Positions 27,018-34,954 of a stretch of DNA of 64,000 nt are shown here, in pieces. A program made the position numbers and the translations under genes. The stretch comes from an uncultured Sphingomonadaceae bacterium (GTDB taxonomy: Bacteria > Pseudomonadota > Alphaproteobacteria > Sphingomonadales > Sphingomonadaceae). The stretch is from contig CANLQI010000002.1 in assembly GCA_947493325.1 (NCBI GenBank), positions 310,001 through 374,000 on the forward strand. Direction: 5' to 3'. A model generated the notes under the pieces. The model had not been told where the DNA came from. It worked only from the letters and a program-made list of their open reading frames with translations, and searched no databases. Every line of letters begins with the position of its first letter. The first letter of the stretch is position 1.

Positions 27018-27223
27018 ATATCCATCCTGTTCACATGCATGGAGCCTCCCCTACGCCGATGCCTTATCATCACTGCTATATAAGCTATAGCACGGAGAAA
27101 ATAATAGGAAACCGGCCAAAAACCGATTTTGGCAGGATTTATGCACGATTGTGAGAACAAGCGGGATGTATTTCATGAAAATACCTCCCGTTAAACCTCT
27201 TGCATCAAGAGAGGGAAATCAGC

Positions 27224-27760
27224 TCAATCGTTGCTTTGCGGTACGGAGAAGCTGCCCGAAACACGCCCGTTGCCATTTGTCGTGCTGCCGGGTCCCGTGC
27301 TGCCTGAACTGCGTCCATCAATTGTTGAACGCCCCGTGCGCAGGTCAATGACCAGGCGTCCGCCATTCAATGTATCGGTCCCGCGGCGCAGGGCCACATT
27401 GCCGACAACCGTAATGATCCGGCGATTAAAATCATAGACCGCAACATTGCCGCTGGCACGTTCATTGCCTTTGGTAACCGTCACTCCGCCCGTGGCGTCG
27501 ATACGGTCGATTTGCAGACCGCCCGCATTTCGGTACGCCACCGTGGTCCGCGCCGCACGCATATTCAGCCCGCCCTGTTCGATGCTGACATTACCGCTCA
27601 GCACGACGCGGTTCTGCCGGTCCTGAAGCTCAATACGATCAGCTGCGTAGTTGACCGGCGCATTGCTGTTATGGCTGGTGATGGACTGCGCCTGCAATGC
27701 AGCCGCACCCGCAAATGTCAGCGCACAGACAATAGATGCTGTCAAAATCGTCTTTTTCAT
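27224..27760 (-). CDS. lptA: Periplasmic LPS transport protein LptA
   Basis: A 178-residue protein with a signal peptide (cleavage around LQAQS, residues 21-25) and an OstA/LptA beta-jellyroll. It carries the family phrases YAADRIELQDRQNRVVLSGN, VAVYDFNRRIITVVGNV and LNGGRLVIDLRTGRSTI. LptA oligomers bridge LptC to the outer-membrane LptD. AAGGA seven bases before the ATG at 27760 decides the start over an in-frame GTG two codons upstream. The C-terminal 25 residues are Gly/Ser/Thr-rich, probably flexible. It follows lptC by 43 bp. Confidence 0.93.
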   Translation of the reverse strand: MKKTILTASIVCALTFAGAAALQAQSITSHNSNAPVNYAADRIELQDRQNRVVLSGNVSIEQGGLNMRAARTTVAYRNAGGLQIDRIDATGGVTVTKGNERASGNVAVYDFNRRIITVVGNVALRRGTDTLNGGRLVIDLRTGRSTIDGRSSGSTGPGSTTNGNGRVSGSFSVPQSND

Positions 27761-27803
27761 CGCCACGTCCTTAGCGGATTCTCAAGTGAAATAAAACAAA
27801 CCA

Positions 27804-28451
27804 TTAAAAGCCCGGCCCTTTCGAACCTGGCTGCATGCGCAAACGGGCCTGTCCATCCAGCACCACGCGGCGTTCATCCAGATCGGCGATCAGTTTATTG
27901 GCGCTGAATGTACCTGTCGGCACGCGGCCCGTCACCGCACCACGGCTTTCCATGCGCTGGTCATTCAAATCGACATCCACATCGCGCGTGACAAGGCCAT
28001 AGCCGTCGGCAGATTCAAATTCGATCGGGCCGATGACTTTCACAGTCTCCGCATCCATATCATAGGCACCTTCATCTGCACGGATTTCAGCAAGTCCGTT
28101 TTGCAGCATGATGCTGGCCATTAAATCATTCATTTCAACCACCGGCACATCCGAACTGCGCTGCACCGCCGATCCGGCTTTCAGGGAAAACGCACGGCCC
28201 TTATTATCCGCGCCGCGATATTGCGCTTCATTGACGCGCATACGCTCCTTGGCGATTTCCACCTTGTTTTTGTCGAGCAGGAAACTGACTTCACCCTTGT
28301 TTGTAAGCGGCGCCAGGATCAGAAATGCAGCAAGCGCGCCGATCGCCGATGGCAACACCACGCGCCATATTTTGACCCAGGCGTCACGCGCACTGCCCGG
28401 GGCAGCGGCGGCGTGGCGGCGGGTGCGCATACGTTCGGCTTTGGCGCTCAT
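27804..28451 (-). CDS. lptC: LPS export protein LptC
   Basis: A 215-residue bitopic protein. A basic N-terminus is followed by a membrane helix (about 29-47, VVLPSAIGALAAFLILAPL) and a periplasmic LptC-type beta-jellyroll. It docks LPS from the LptB2FG extractor onto LptA. Similarity to E. coli LptC is weak, as usual in alphaproteobacteria; position between rnd and lptA and the fold pattern decide the call. Its end is 43 bp before lptA, so they form an operon. Confidence 0.9.
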   Translation of the reverse strand: MSAKAERMRTRRHAAAAPGSARDAWVKIWRVVLPSAIGALAAFLILAPLTNKGEVSFLLDKNKVEIAKERMRVNEAQYRGADNKGRAFSLKAGSAVQRSSDVPVVEMNDLMASIMLQNGLAEIRADEGAYDMDAETVKVIGPIEFESADGYGLVTRDVDVDLNDQRMESRGAVTGRVPTGTFSANKLIADLDERRVVLDGQARLRMQPGSKGPGF

Positions 28452-28510
28452 AATCCGTCATCCTGATAATAGCGCCCTGTGCGCTGGCGGTCTGTATGGA
28501 CCTTTATATA

Positions 28511-29128
28511 TTAACTGTGCGCGAAAATATCAATTTCCGGCCAGCCCATCAGGTCGAGTTCGGCGCGGCGGGGCAGGAAATCGAAACAGGCCTGCGCCAT
28601 TTCCATGCGGCCTTCGCGTTTCAGCCGTGTTGTTAGTTCCTCGCGCAATTCATGCAGGAAGCGCACATCGCTCGCCGCATAGTCGCGCTGCGCATCGCTC
28701 AGGTGCGGCCCGCCCCAATCGCTCGACTGCTGCTGCTTGGAAATATCCTTGCCCAGCAATTCCTTGACCAGCTCTTTCAGACCGTGGCGGTCCGTGTACG
28801 TGCGGATCAGGCGCGAGGCGATTTTTGTGCAGAAAACCGGCGCCGCCGTGACATTCAGATAGTGATCAATCGCGGCAAGATCGAAACGCCCGAAATGATA
28901 GAGCTTCACCCGGTTCGGGTCGGCCAGCACAGCGCGTAAATTGGGCGCGGCATAGTCACTGTCCGGACCAAAACGCACCAGATGCTCATCACCGCCGCCA
29001 TCGCTGATCTGTACCACGCACAGCCGGTCGCGCGGGGTGATAAGCCCCATGGTTTCGGTGTCGACCGCAACATCGCCGGGGCCAAGGGCGCCTTCGGGCA
29101 GATCTTCTTCGTGGAAATGGACTGTCAT
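28511..29128 (-). CDS. rnd: Ribonuclease D (short form)
   Basis: A 205-residue DEDD-family 3'-5' exonuclease that trims tRNA and other RNAs. The ExoI motif VAVDTETMGL is at about residues 20-29. ExoII is in LYHFGRFDLAAIDHYL, and ExoIII is QRDYAASDVRFLHEL, with the Tyr of the DEDDy group. The HRDC domains of E. coli RNase D are absent, which is normal for the short alphaproteobacterial form found upstream of lptC. The ribosome binding site is weak. Confidence 0.93.
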   Translation of the reverse strand: MTVHFHEEDLPEGALGPGDVAVDTETMGLITPRDRLCVVQISDGGGDEHLVRFGPDSDYAAPNLRAVLADPNRVKLYHFGRFDLAAIDHYLNVTAAPVFCTKIASRLIRTYTDRHGLKELVKELLGKDISKQQQSSDWGGPHLSDAQRDYAASDVRFLHELREELTTRLKREGRMEMAQACFDFLPRRAELDLMGWPEIDIFAHS

Positions 29129-29556
29129 ATCTGGCTTTCTGAATTATTGTGGATGCCGCCGTTTTGGCCAGCGTTTCTTGCATATTTCATGGCGCACGCA
29201 GTTCTATCTTGCAAGCATCATCGCCTATTGTGTCCGATCAGCCCGCAAAAGCTTATGTCATAACCGAGTCATAAAATTGCGCTAGCGAACCTTTATTTTA
29301 AAAATATTCGCGCCGGAACGGTACATTTTTGCCACATATCGGCGCATATGGCAGCGGAATCTATTCGCAAAGGCAGGTTTTTTACGTTATAGAGTCGCAC
29401 ATCCAGCGGATTGGCAACCACTGGGCCCAAAGAATTCTCCACTGCCCACTTTGAAGCGGACATGGTTATTCTTTGATTGTTACGGAGACCGGGAACTCGT
29501 CCATTCCGCGATCCGAACCTAAATGTACCGGACGAAGCGAAAGTGAATTTTAAGGC
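29129..29556 (+). other. Gene-free region between rnd and the cold-shock gene
   Basis: The 428 bases carry divergent promoters but no supported gene. Open frames here are shadows. The long leader before the cold-shock gene (AT-rich around 29290-29310) is the kind of 5' UTR that often regulates cold-shock mRNAs, but I see no specific conserved structure. Confidence 0.5.
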
Positions 29557-30261
29557 ATGGGTTTTGATAGAGGCCGGCGTGGTAAGGGCCGGGACAAGCG
29601 CGATCAGTTTGGTGATGAAAATTTCGACGGGTATCAGGGCAGCGGCGGCCGTTTTGATGGCGGCGGTTACAATAACAACAATAATGATCGCTTTGGCGGT
29701 GGTGCAGGCGGCGGCTATAACAGCGGCGGCGGTGCCCCGCGCGGTGGCGGTAATTTTGGCGGCGGAATGCCGGCACAGGTTGTCGGCGAAGGCAAAGGCG
29801 TTGTAAAATTCTTCAATGGCCAGAAAGGCTTTGGCTTTATCCAGCGTGAAGATGGCGGCGAAGATGTATTTGTACATATCAGCGCCGTTGAAAAAGCGGG
29901 CCTGAGCGGCCTGGCAGAAGGACAGGGCCTGGAATTCACACTGGTGGACCGCGGCGGCAAGGTATCGGCCAGCGATTTGCAGATCAGCGGCGAAGTGATC
30001 GAGGTGCAGCAGCGCAGCGAACCGCCCAAACGCGAACTGACCGGTGAACGCGCAAGCGGCACAGTCAAGTTTTTCAACAGCATGAAAGGCTTTGGCTTTA
30101 TCACCCGCGACGATGGACAGGCAGACGCGTTTGTCCATATCAGCGCGGTCGAGCGTTCCGGCATGTCCGGCCTAGAAGAAGGCGACCAGTTGGAATTCGA
30201 CGTCGAGGTGGATCGCCGCGGCAAATATTCTGCGGTCAATCTGCAGCCAAAAGCGCAGTAA
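29557..30261 (+). CDS. Double cold-shock-domain protein with Gly/Asn-rich N-terminus
   Basis: A 234-residue RNA/DNA-binding protein with two cold-shock domains. CSD1 covers about residues 80-145 ([29 protein letters not shown]) and CSD2 about 167-231 ([28 protein letters not shown]). Both keep the RNP-1 (KGFGFI) and RNP-2 (FVHIS) motifs. The first 75 residues are a low-complexity [12 protein letters not shown] tract, probably disordered. Two-CSD proteins are typical of alphaproteobacteria; such a Gly-rich head is less usual. A strong terminator follows at 30282. Confidence 0.9.
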   Translation: MGFDRGRRGKGRDKRDQFGDENFDGYQGSGGRFDGGGYNNNNNDRFGGGAGGGYNSGGGAPRGGGNFGGGMPAQVVGEGKGVVKFFNGQKGFGFIQREDGGEDVFVHISAVEKAGLSGLAEGQGLEFTLVDRGGKVSASDLQISGEVIEVQQRSEPPKRELTGERASGTVKFFNSMKGFGFITRDDGQADAFVHISAVERSGMSGLEEGDQLEFDVEVDRRGKYSAVNLQPKAQ

Positions 30262-30281
30262 GTTTTATTTCTGATAAATTG

Positions 30282-30315
30282 AGGGCGGCGTATCTGATGA
30301 TATGCCGCCCTTTTT
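30282..30315 (+). terminator. Rho-independent terminator of the cold-shock gene
   Basis: A 12-bp stem AGGGCGGCGTAT / ATATGCCGCCCT (one G-T pair) with loop CTGATG is followed by TTTTT, 21 bases after the stop codon. Confidence 0.9.
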
Positions 30316-30399
30316 GATTTTCAATTCGTTCCGAATAGTGCAGGTCTGTTTGAGAGTCCCAGTCTTATCTGGTATTTATATCGTTCAGGTAAGTAATCC

Positions 30400-30425
30400 G
30401 TCATTCCCGCGCAGGTGGGAATGAC
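30400..30425. repeat. GTCATTCCC hairpin repeat
   Basis: GTCATTCCC (30400-30408) pairs perfectly with GGGAATGAC (30417-30425) around GCGCAGGT. It is a short copy of the GTCATTCC repeat family, placed between two convergent genes. Confidence 0.75.
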
Positions 30426-30458
30426 AGAGAGTTTACCTAGAATAAGGGGATCAGTCCC

Positions 30459-30923
30459 TTACTTCAGCGTTTCACGCAGAAACCATGCGCGCTGTTCAGC
30501 CTGATCGGTCCAATCATCCAGCAAGCCGTCTGTCGCATTGTCGCACGCTGCTTCGGCGAGTTCCTTGGTTTCTTTCAGCGCCTTTACAAAGGCCGCATTG
30601 TCATCATGCAATTGCTGCAACATACCGCGCGCATCCAGATTTTCGTCATCGCTGTCGGCAATGCTCTGCTTCGCGGCGACCGAGCCTATTGATGTCAGCG
30701 TGCGGTGACCAATCTTGCGCACCCGCTCGGCAATATCATCGGTAATGCCCAGAATTTCGGCCGCATGCTCATCCAACAGCAGATGATAATCGCGAAAATT
30801 CGGACCCGCGACATGCCAGTGAAAGTTTTTCGTCTTAAAATAGATCGCATAGCTGTCAGCCAGCAGGCCGTTAAGCGATTCAGCCAAGGCCTTGGTGGCA
30901 TTATTTCTATTTTCGTTTGACAT
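30459..30923 (-). CDS. dps: Dps-type ferritin-like DNA-protection protein
   Basis: A 154-residue member of the Dps family, which forms dodecamers that oxidise and store iron and protect DNA under starvation or oxidative stress. The interface ferroxidase ligands are visible in KTKNFHWHVAGPNFRDYHLL and LDEHAAEI. The start at 30923 is decided by AGGAGG six bases upstream; the frame is open to 30965. No OxyR-like site was recognised in the upstream region. Family certain; DNA binding not tested by sequence. Confidence 0.93.
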   Translation of the reverse strand: MSNENRNNATKALAESLNGLLADSYAIYFKTKNFHWHVAGPNFRDYHLLLDEHAAEILGITDDIAERVRKIGHRTLTSIGSVAAKQSIADSDDENLDARGMLQQLHDDNAAFVKALKETKELAEAACDNATDGLLDDWTDQAEQRAWFLRETLK

Positions 30924-31057
30924 AAATATCCTCCTGTTTATCAAAATCAGTCTATGCTGCACCAACGCATCGCCCGTAAGATTGTGCCTTGATTGCCGAT
31001 GGAGTTTTCCGGTCAGAGCAATTGATAAAGTCGATTATGCCGTATGATGCTTGACAT

Positions 31058-31085
31058 TGACGCGCATTTCTCGCATTGCGCGTCA
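31058..31085 (+). promoter_or_regulatory. Perfect 9-bp inverted repeat upstream of rpmG
   Basis: TGACGCGCA (31058-31066) and TGCGCGTCA (31077-31085) are exact reverse complements with a 10-nt spacer, just after TTGACA (31051). It lies about 130 bases before rpmG. It may be an operator or part of a leader; no family assignment is possible. Confidence 0.45.
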
Positions 31086-31093
31086 CGTGTTTT

Positions 31094-31135
31094 AGCGGCC
31101 CCGAATCGTAACGATCACCAGGCCGCTTTATTTTT
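31094..31135 (+). terminator. Terminator-like hairpin in the rpmG leader
   Basis: AGCGGCC (31094-31100) pairs with GGCCGCT (31121-31127), with an inner ATCG-TAA-CGAT hairpin, followed by TTATTTTTT. No plus-strand gene ends just upstream, so it is either an attenuator before rpmG or the end of an unannotated small RNA. Confidence 0.5.
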
Positions 31136-31214
31136 TGGATTTTTGGCCGTTTCCTGCCGGGCTTGCCCCCAGCATAGGCGTGCCATGCAAATAGATTAAA
31201 CGAAGGATCGGGAC

Positions 31215-31382
31215 ATGGCGAAACCAGCCAATGTAAAAATCAAACTGGTCAGCACTGCAGACACAGGCTTTTTCTATGTAACGAAAAAGAACCCCCGCAA
31301 CCTGACCGAGAAACTTGTGTTCCGCAAATATGACCCTGTGGCGCGCAAGCATGTCGAGTTCAAGGAAGCCAAAATCAAGTAA
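31215..31382 (+). CDS. rpmG: 50S ribosomal protein L33
   Basis: A 55-residue protein, [18 protein letters not shown] at the start and [11 protein letters not shown] at the end, with the L33 core [10 protein letters not shown] and KLVFRKYDP. It is a small component of the large ribosomal subunit near the E site. It lacks the zinc-binding cysteines, so it is the Cys-minus form usual in proteobacteria. GAAGGATCGGGAC precedes the ATG. It is monocistronic here, with a hairpin-rich leader upstream. Confidence 0.95.
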   Translation: MAKPANVKIKLVSTADTGFFYVTKKNPRNLTEKLVFRKYDPVARKHVEFKEAKIK

Positions 31383-31538
31383 TTGGTTTCTGGACCGATC
31401 AGGGCCCTGCCACCCGCGGGAAGCTGAATATCCGTACATCGTTATCAGATGATTTCCGTGGACACTTGCTGACGCTATAGTTCAGCAGGTGTTCAACCGA
31501 TTCTGCTTACTGCATTAAGCCAAAGAATGGAGAATTAC

Positions 31539-32189
31539 ATGCTGATAAAGCGCACGACTTTTCTGGCGGCCATCGCCGCAATGGCACTATCGCCTGTCTT
31601 ATTGTCCCTGCCTGCGGCTCCTGTCGCTGCGCAATCCGGACAATCCGACCTTGACCGCATCAGCCGCCACCTGAAATCCGTGAGCACATTGACGGCCAAT
31701 TTCACGCAGACCGACCGTACGAACCAGACCGTGAGCGGGAAGCTCACGCTCAAACAGCCTGGCAAAATCCGGTTTCAGTATCAAAAAGACGTGCCGCTGC
31801 TGATTGTCAGCGATGGCAAGGCATTGACTCTGATCGATTACGAAGTGAACCAGGTACAGCGCTGGCCCATTAAAAACAGCCCTCTTGGCGCATTGCTCGA
31901 TCCGAATCGTGACCTCACCAAATATGGCAAAGTGGTCGATACCGGAAATCCTAATGTTTTAAGCGTGCGGGTGAAAGATCCCAAGCGCCCGGAATATGGC
32001 GTCATCACGCTTATCTTTACCCGCAAGTCTTCTGCGCCTGCCGGTATTGAGCTGTCCGGGTGGGTCGCACTCGACTCGCAGAACAAACGCACCACAATTC
32101 GCCTGTCGAATCACAAATATGGTGCCGCCGTATCCAATAGCGCGTTCAAATGGAAAGACCCGCGCCGTAAAGGCGGGCCGCGCCGCTAG
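31539..32189 (+). CDS. lolA: LolA-like outer-membrane lipoprotein carrier protein
   Basis: A 216-residue periplasmic protein with a signal peptide (cleavage near VAAQS, about residues 27-31). The LolA fold is visible: SVSTLTANFTQTDRTNQTVSG, GKLTLKQPGKIRFQYQKD, then LLIVSDGKALTLIDYEVNQV. LolA shuttles lipoproteins from LolCDE to the outer membrane. Basic C-terminal KDPRRKGGPRR is unusual but not disqualifying. GGAG six bases before the ATG at 31539 fixes the start. LolB and LolCDE are not nearby. Confidence 0.87.
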   Translation: MLIKRTTFLAAIAAMALSPVLLSLPAAPVAAQSGQSDLDRISRHLKSVSTLTANFTQTDRTNQTVSGKLTLKQPGKIRFQYQKDVPLLIVSDGKALTLIDYEVNQVQRWPIKNSPLGALLDPNRDLTKYGKVVDTGNPNVLSVRVKDPKRPEYGVITLIFTRKSSAPAGIELSGWVALDSQNKRTTIRLSNHKYGAAVSNSAFKWKDPRRKGGPRR

Positions 32190-32504
32190 GAAATTGATTC
32201 TGTCATTTTGCATGTGATTTTCGTGACATGGGCGCGGTTTTGCCGACCAACTGCCCTCACCAATCGACAAGATGTTTCATTTTGTAAAATACGTTCAGTT
32301 AAATGACAGGAAAACGCACGTATAACCATAATGTAAGGAAAGAAGATCGGGTTTCCCCCCTGTTGTCCGATCATTAAACTCTCTCCTTGCAAAGCGTGAC
32401 GAACGCAACAGAACCCTCGTTCCAAATGCCCCCGGAGCGAGGGTTTTTTGTTGCCTGCATTCTTGGGGCTTGGGTTTGCCGCAAAGCATCGCTAGACCGG
32501 TGCC
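32190..32504 (+). other. lolA-xth intergenic region ending in a terminator
   Basis: The 315 bases hold no ORF of family character. The only clear structure is the terminator at 32412-32449, which lies 220 bases after the lolA stop. The AT-richer stretch 32270-32350 could carry a promoter, but no clear hexamer pair was found. Confidence 0.5.
32412..32449 (+). terminator. Rho-independent terminator upstream of xth
   Basis: A 12-bp stem, AACCCTCGTTCC against GGAGCGAGGGTT (one G-T pair), with a 10-nt loop, followed by TTTTTT. Confidence 0.88.
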
Positions 32505-33311
32505 ATGACAACAAACATTAAAATCGTAACCTGGAATATCAATAGCGTGCGCTTTCGTATCGAAACCGTGCAACGCTTTTTAAAAGAAGAAAACCCGGAC
32601 ATTTTATGTTTGCAGGAAACAAAGGTCGCGGACGACAAATTTCCTGAAGGCGCATTTCGCCAGCTCGGCTATAATCATCAGGCGCTGAATGGGCAGCCAA
32701 TGCACCACGGCGTTGCGACGCTCAGCCGTATTCCGCTGCATAATATCACCCGCAATGACTGGCAGGCGAATGGCGAGGCACGGCATGTCGGCGTTGAAAT
32801 CAAGGGCGCAAGCGGCAAGTCGGTGCGACTTGAGAATGTCTATATCCCGGCGGGCGGCGAATTTCCTGACCGTGAAATCAATCCCAAATTCGGGCAGAAA
32901 ATGGATTTTTACGGGCGCATGATTGATTGGGCCAAAGAGCTTTCGCAGCCCACCATTCTGCTCGGCGATTTCAATATCGCACCTCTCGAATCCGATGTCT
33001 GGAGCCACAAAAAGCTTATCAACACGGTCAGCCACACACAGATTGAGATCGACCGGCTGTACGAATTGCGCGACGCGCACGGCTGGATTGATGTAGGCCG
33101 CAAATTCATCCCCGCGCCAGAGCGGCTCTATAGCTGGTGGAGCTACCGCGCCCGCGACTGGGCCAAATCCGATAAAGGCCGCCGCCTTGACCATATCTGG
33201 ATCTCGCCAGAGCTGGAAGACAATGTGCTGAGCCATAAAGTGCTCGAACCCGTGCGCGGCTGGGCCAAGCCATCGGACCATGCCCCGCTGATGAGCGAGT
33301 TCGCGCTCTAA
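32505..33311 (+). CDS. xth: Exodeoxyribonuclease III
   Basis: A 268-residue AP endonuclease/3'-exonuclease of base-excision repair. Catalytic motifs are present: VTWNINSVRFR with the metal-binding Asn, LQETKV with the catalytic Glu, LLGDFNIAPLESD with the Asp/Asn pair, RRLDHIWIS and the closing SDHAPLMSEF with the Asp-His dyad. Length is normal. Its stop overlaps the ribA start by one base (TAATG), so the genes are coupled. A terminator lies just upstream, so it begins a new transcription unit with ribA and the L,D-transpeptidase gene. Confidence 0.96.
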   Translation: MTTNIKIVTWNINSVRFRIETVQRFLKEENPDILCLQETKVADDKFPEGAFRQLGYNHQALNGQPMHHGVATLSRIPLHNITRNDWQANGEARHVGVEIKGASGKSVRLENVYIPAGGEFPDREINPKFGQKMDFYGRMIDWAKELSQPTILLGDFNIAPLESDVWSHKKLINTVSHTQIEIDRLYELRDAHGWIDVGRKFIPAPERLYSWWSYRARDWAKSDKGRRLDHIWISPELEDNVLSHKVLEPVRGWAKPSDHAPLMSEFAL

Positions 33312-34357
33312 TGCCGGCAGCGCGGCGCACGGCGCAGGCGATTGACGCGCTGCGGCATGGCTGGGCCATTGCGGTGACTGGCGATACGGATACGCTGTAT
33401 CTGCTGCCGGTTGAGACAGCGGTTTCAGGGCCTGACGGGCCGCGCATGCTGATTTCAGCGGCGCGCGCCGACACATTAAAGCTCACCAATCAGGCAGCGG
33501 CCGCCGAAGGCCCGGATGCGCCCGTATGCATGTCCGTTACGGGTAAGCTCACCGCCGATCTTGCCCGCGCGATTGCCGATCCGGTGATGGATCTGCGTCA
33601 TCCAATGAAGGGCCCGTTTGTGGCGGAAGTGCCCTGCGACAAAAGCGCCGCAGTGGTCGCACTCGACCTTGCAAGGCGTGCGGGGATATTGCCCGCCTTT
33701 TATGTGCTGGATGCAGCGGACAAAGAAGCTGTGACGCTCGGCGTCGCAGATATTGACGATTATGCTGACCCGCTGCACCTGCAAATCGCCAGCCGGGCAC
33801 GCCTGCCAGTCGAAGCACACGAAAATGCGCAGATAGTCGCCTTTCGCAGTATCAATGACCTGCGCGAACATATCGCGCTGGTCATCGGCGCGCGCGATGA
33901 CAGCGTGCCGCTGGTCCGGCTGCACAGCGAATGCCTGACCGGCGATATCCTGGGCTCGCTCAAATGCGATTGCGGGCCGCAGCTGCACGAAGCGATGGCG
34001 CGCATGGCCGATACCGGCTGGGGCATATTGCTCTATCTGCGTCAGGAAGGGCGCGGCATTGGCCTGATCAACAAATTGCGCGCCTATGCACTGCAGGATC
34101 AGGGGTTTGACACCGTCGATGCCAATAACCGGCTCGGCCTGCCCACCGAAGCGCGGGATTTTGAGATTGCCGCACAAATGCTGAAGCTACTCCATGTGGA
34201 ACAGGTGAAGCTGCTCACCAACAATCCGCAAAAAGTCGAGGCGCTTGGCGCGCACGGTATTGATGTGACCGAGCGCCGCCCGCTCAAAATCGACGCCAAC
34301 CGGCATAATGCGCGTTATCTGGATACCAAGAAAACCCGCACAGGACACCAGCTGTGA
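33311..34357 (+). CDS. ribA: GTP cyclohydrolase II with an extra N-terminal domain
   Basis: A 348-residue protein. Residues about 165-348 are a complete GTP cyclohydrolase II: HSECLTGD, zinc ligands Cys208, Cys219 and Cys221 (LKCDCGPQ), LRQEGRGIGL and LLTNNPQKVEAL. This enzyme opens GTP at the first step of riboflavin synthesis. The first 160 residues (AIDALRHGWAIAV, DPVMDLRHPMKGP) have no close match in short RibA proteins and look like a degenerate DHBP-synthase-like or related domain. No catalytic DHBP synthase motif was recognised. It sits between xth and an L,D-transpeptidase gene, overlapping both. Confidence 0.93.
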   Translation: MPAARRTAQAIDALRHGWAIAVTGDTDTLYLLPVETAVSGPDGPRMLISAARADTLKLTNQAAAAEGPDAPVCMSVTGKLTADLARAIADPVMDLRHPMKGPFVAEVPCDKSAAVVALDLARRAGILPAFYVLDAADKEAVTLGVADIDDYADPLHLQIASRARLPVEAHENAQIVAFRSINDLREHIALVIGARDDSVPLVRLHSECLTGDILGSLKCDCGPQLHEAMARMADTGWGILLYLRQEGRGIGLINKLRAYALQDQGFDTVDANNRLGLPTEARDFEIAAQMLKLLHVEQVKLLTNNPQKVEALGAHGIDVTERRPLKIDANRHNARYLDTKKTRTGHQL

Positions 34358-34887
34358 GTGGATCGGCGATGGCGGTGCGGGTCGACACGGCGGCCGGCAC
34401 GCTGACACTGGGCGATTTTACGGCGCCCTGCACTATCGGACGGTCCGGCGCGTGCGCCGCAGATGCCAAGTCCGAAGGCGATGGCTGCACACCGCGCGGC
34501 AACTGGCCGATCAAGGCGGTATTGTTTCGCCCCGAGCGCAGCGCGCCGCCGCATGGCCTGCAGCTGCCCTGGCGCTGGACACTGGCGAGCGATGGCTGGT
34601 CTGACAGCACCGATGATCCCGCCTATAACCGCCCGGTGCGCCTGCCGCACGGCTTCAGCGCCGAATCGCTGCATCGCGGCGATATGCTGTATGACATTAT
34701 CGTCGTGCTGGACCATAATATGTCACCGCCCGTGCCCGGCATGGGCAGCGCGATATTTTTCCACTTGTGGAATGAAGCAAAACCGCTGAATAAACGCACC
34801 ACCGAAGGCTGTGTCGCCATATCCCGCGAAGCGATGCTGGAGATATTGCCCATGCTCAAGCTGGACTTGGTGATGGAGATTTTTTAG
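34354..34887 (+). CDS. L,D-transpeptidase family (YkuD-fold) protein
   Basis: A 177-residue protein with the C-terminal catalytic pattern of YkuD-type enzymes: GSAIFFHLW followed by TTEGCVAIS, where Cys153 would be the nucleophile. Such enzymes crosslink peptidoglycan or attach proteins to it. No signal peptide is visible at the start used here (GTG at 34354, overlapping the ribA stop as GTGA; an ATG at 34369 is an alternative), so export is unexplained. Many similar cytosolic-looking members (DUF-type LDTs) exist. Function as a transpeptidase is inferred from the motif only. Confidence 0.8.
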   Translation: MSGSAMAVRVDTAAGTLTLGDFTAPCTIGRSGACAADAKSEGDGCTPRGNWPIKAVLFRPERSAPPHGLQLPWRWTLASDGWSDSTDDPAYNRPVRLPHGFSAESLHRGDMLYDIIVVLDHNMSPPVPGMGSAIFFHLWNEAKPLNKRTTEGCVAISREAMLEILPMLKLDLVMEIF

Positions 34888-34904
34888 GCCTTTACGCGCA
34901 CGTT

Positions 34905-34937
34905 CCCCATTCAGTAATATCGGCCCCATTCAGTAAT
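34905..34937. repeat. Short tandem direct repeat CCCCATTCAGTAAT
   Basis: Two identical 14-bp copies (34905-34918 and 34924-34937) lie between the convergent L,D-transpeptidase and tldD genes. Confidence 0.7.
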
Positions 34938-34954
34938 TATCGATACAACCTGCT

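Noticed and set aside
29293-30138. 281-codon minus-strand frame over the cold-shock gene
   Set aside because: Ala-rich antisense shadow of the Gly-rich region and cold-shock domains; no signal or domain.
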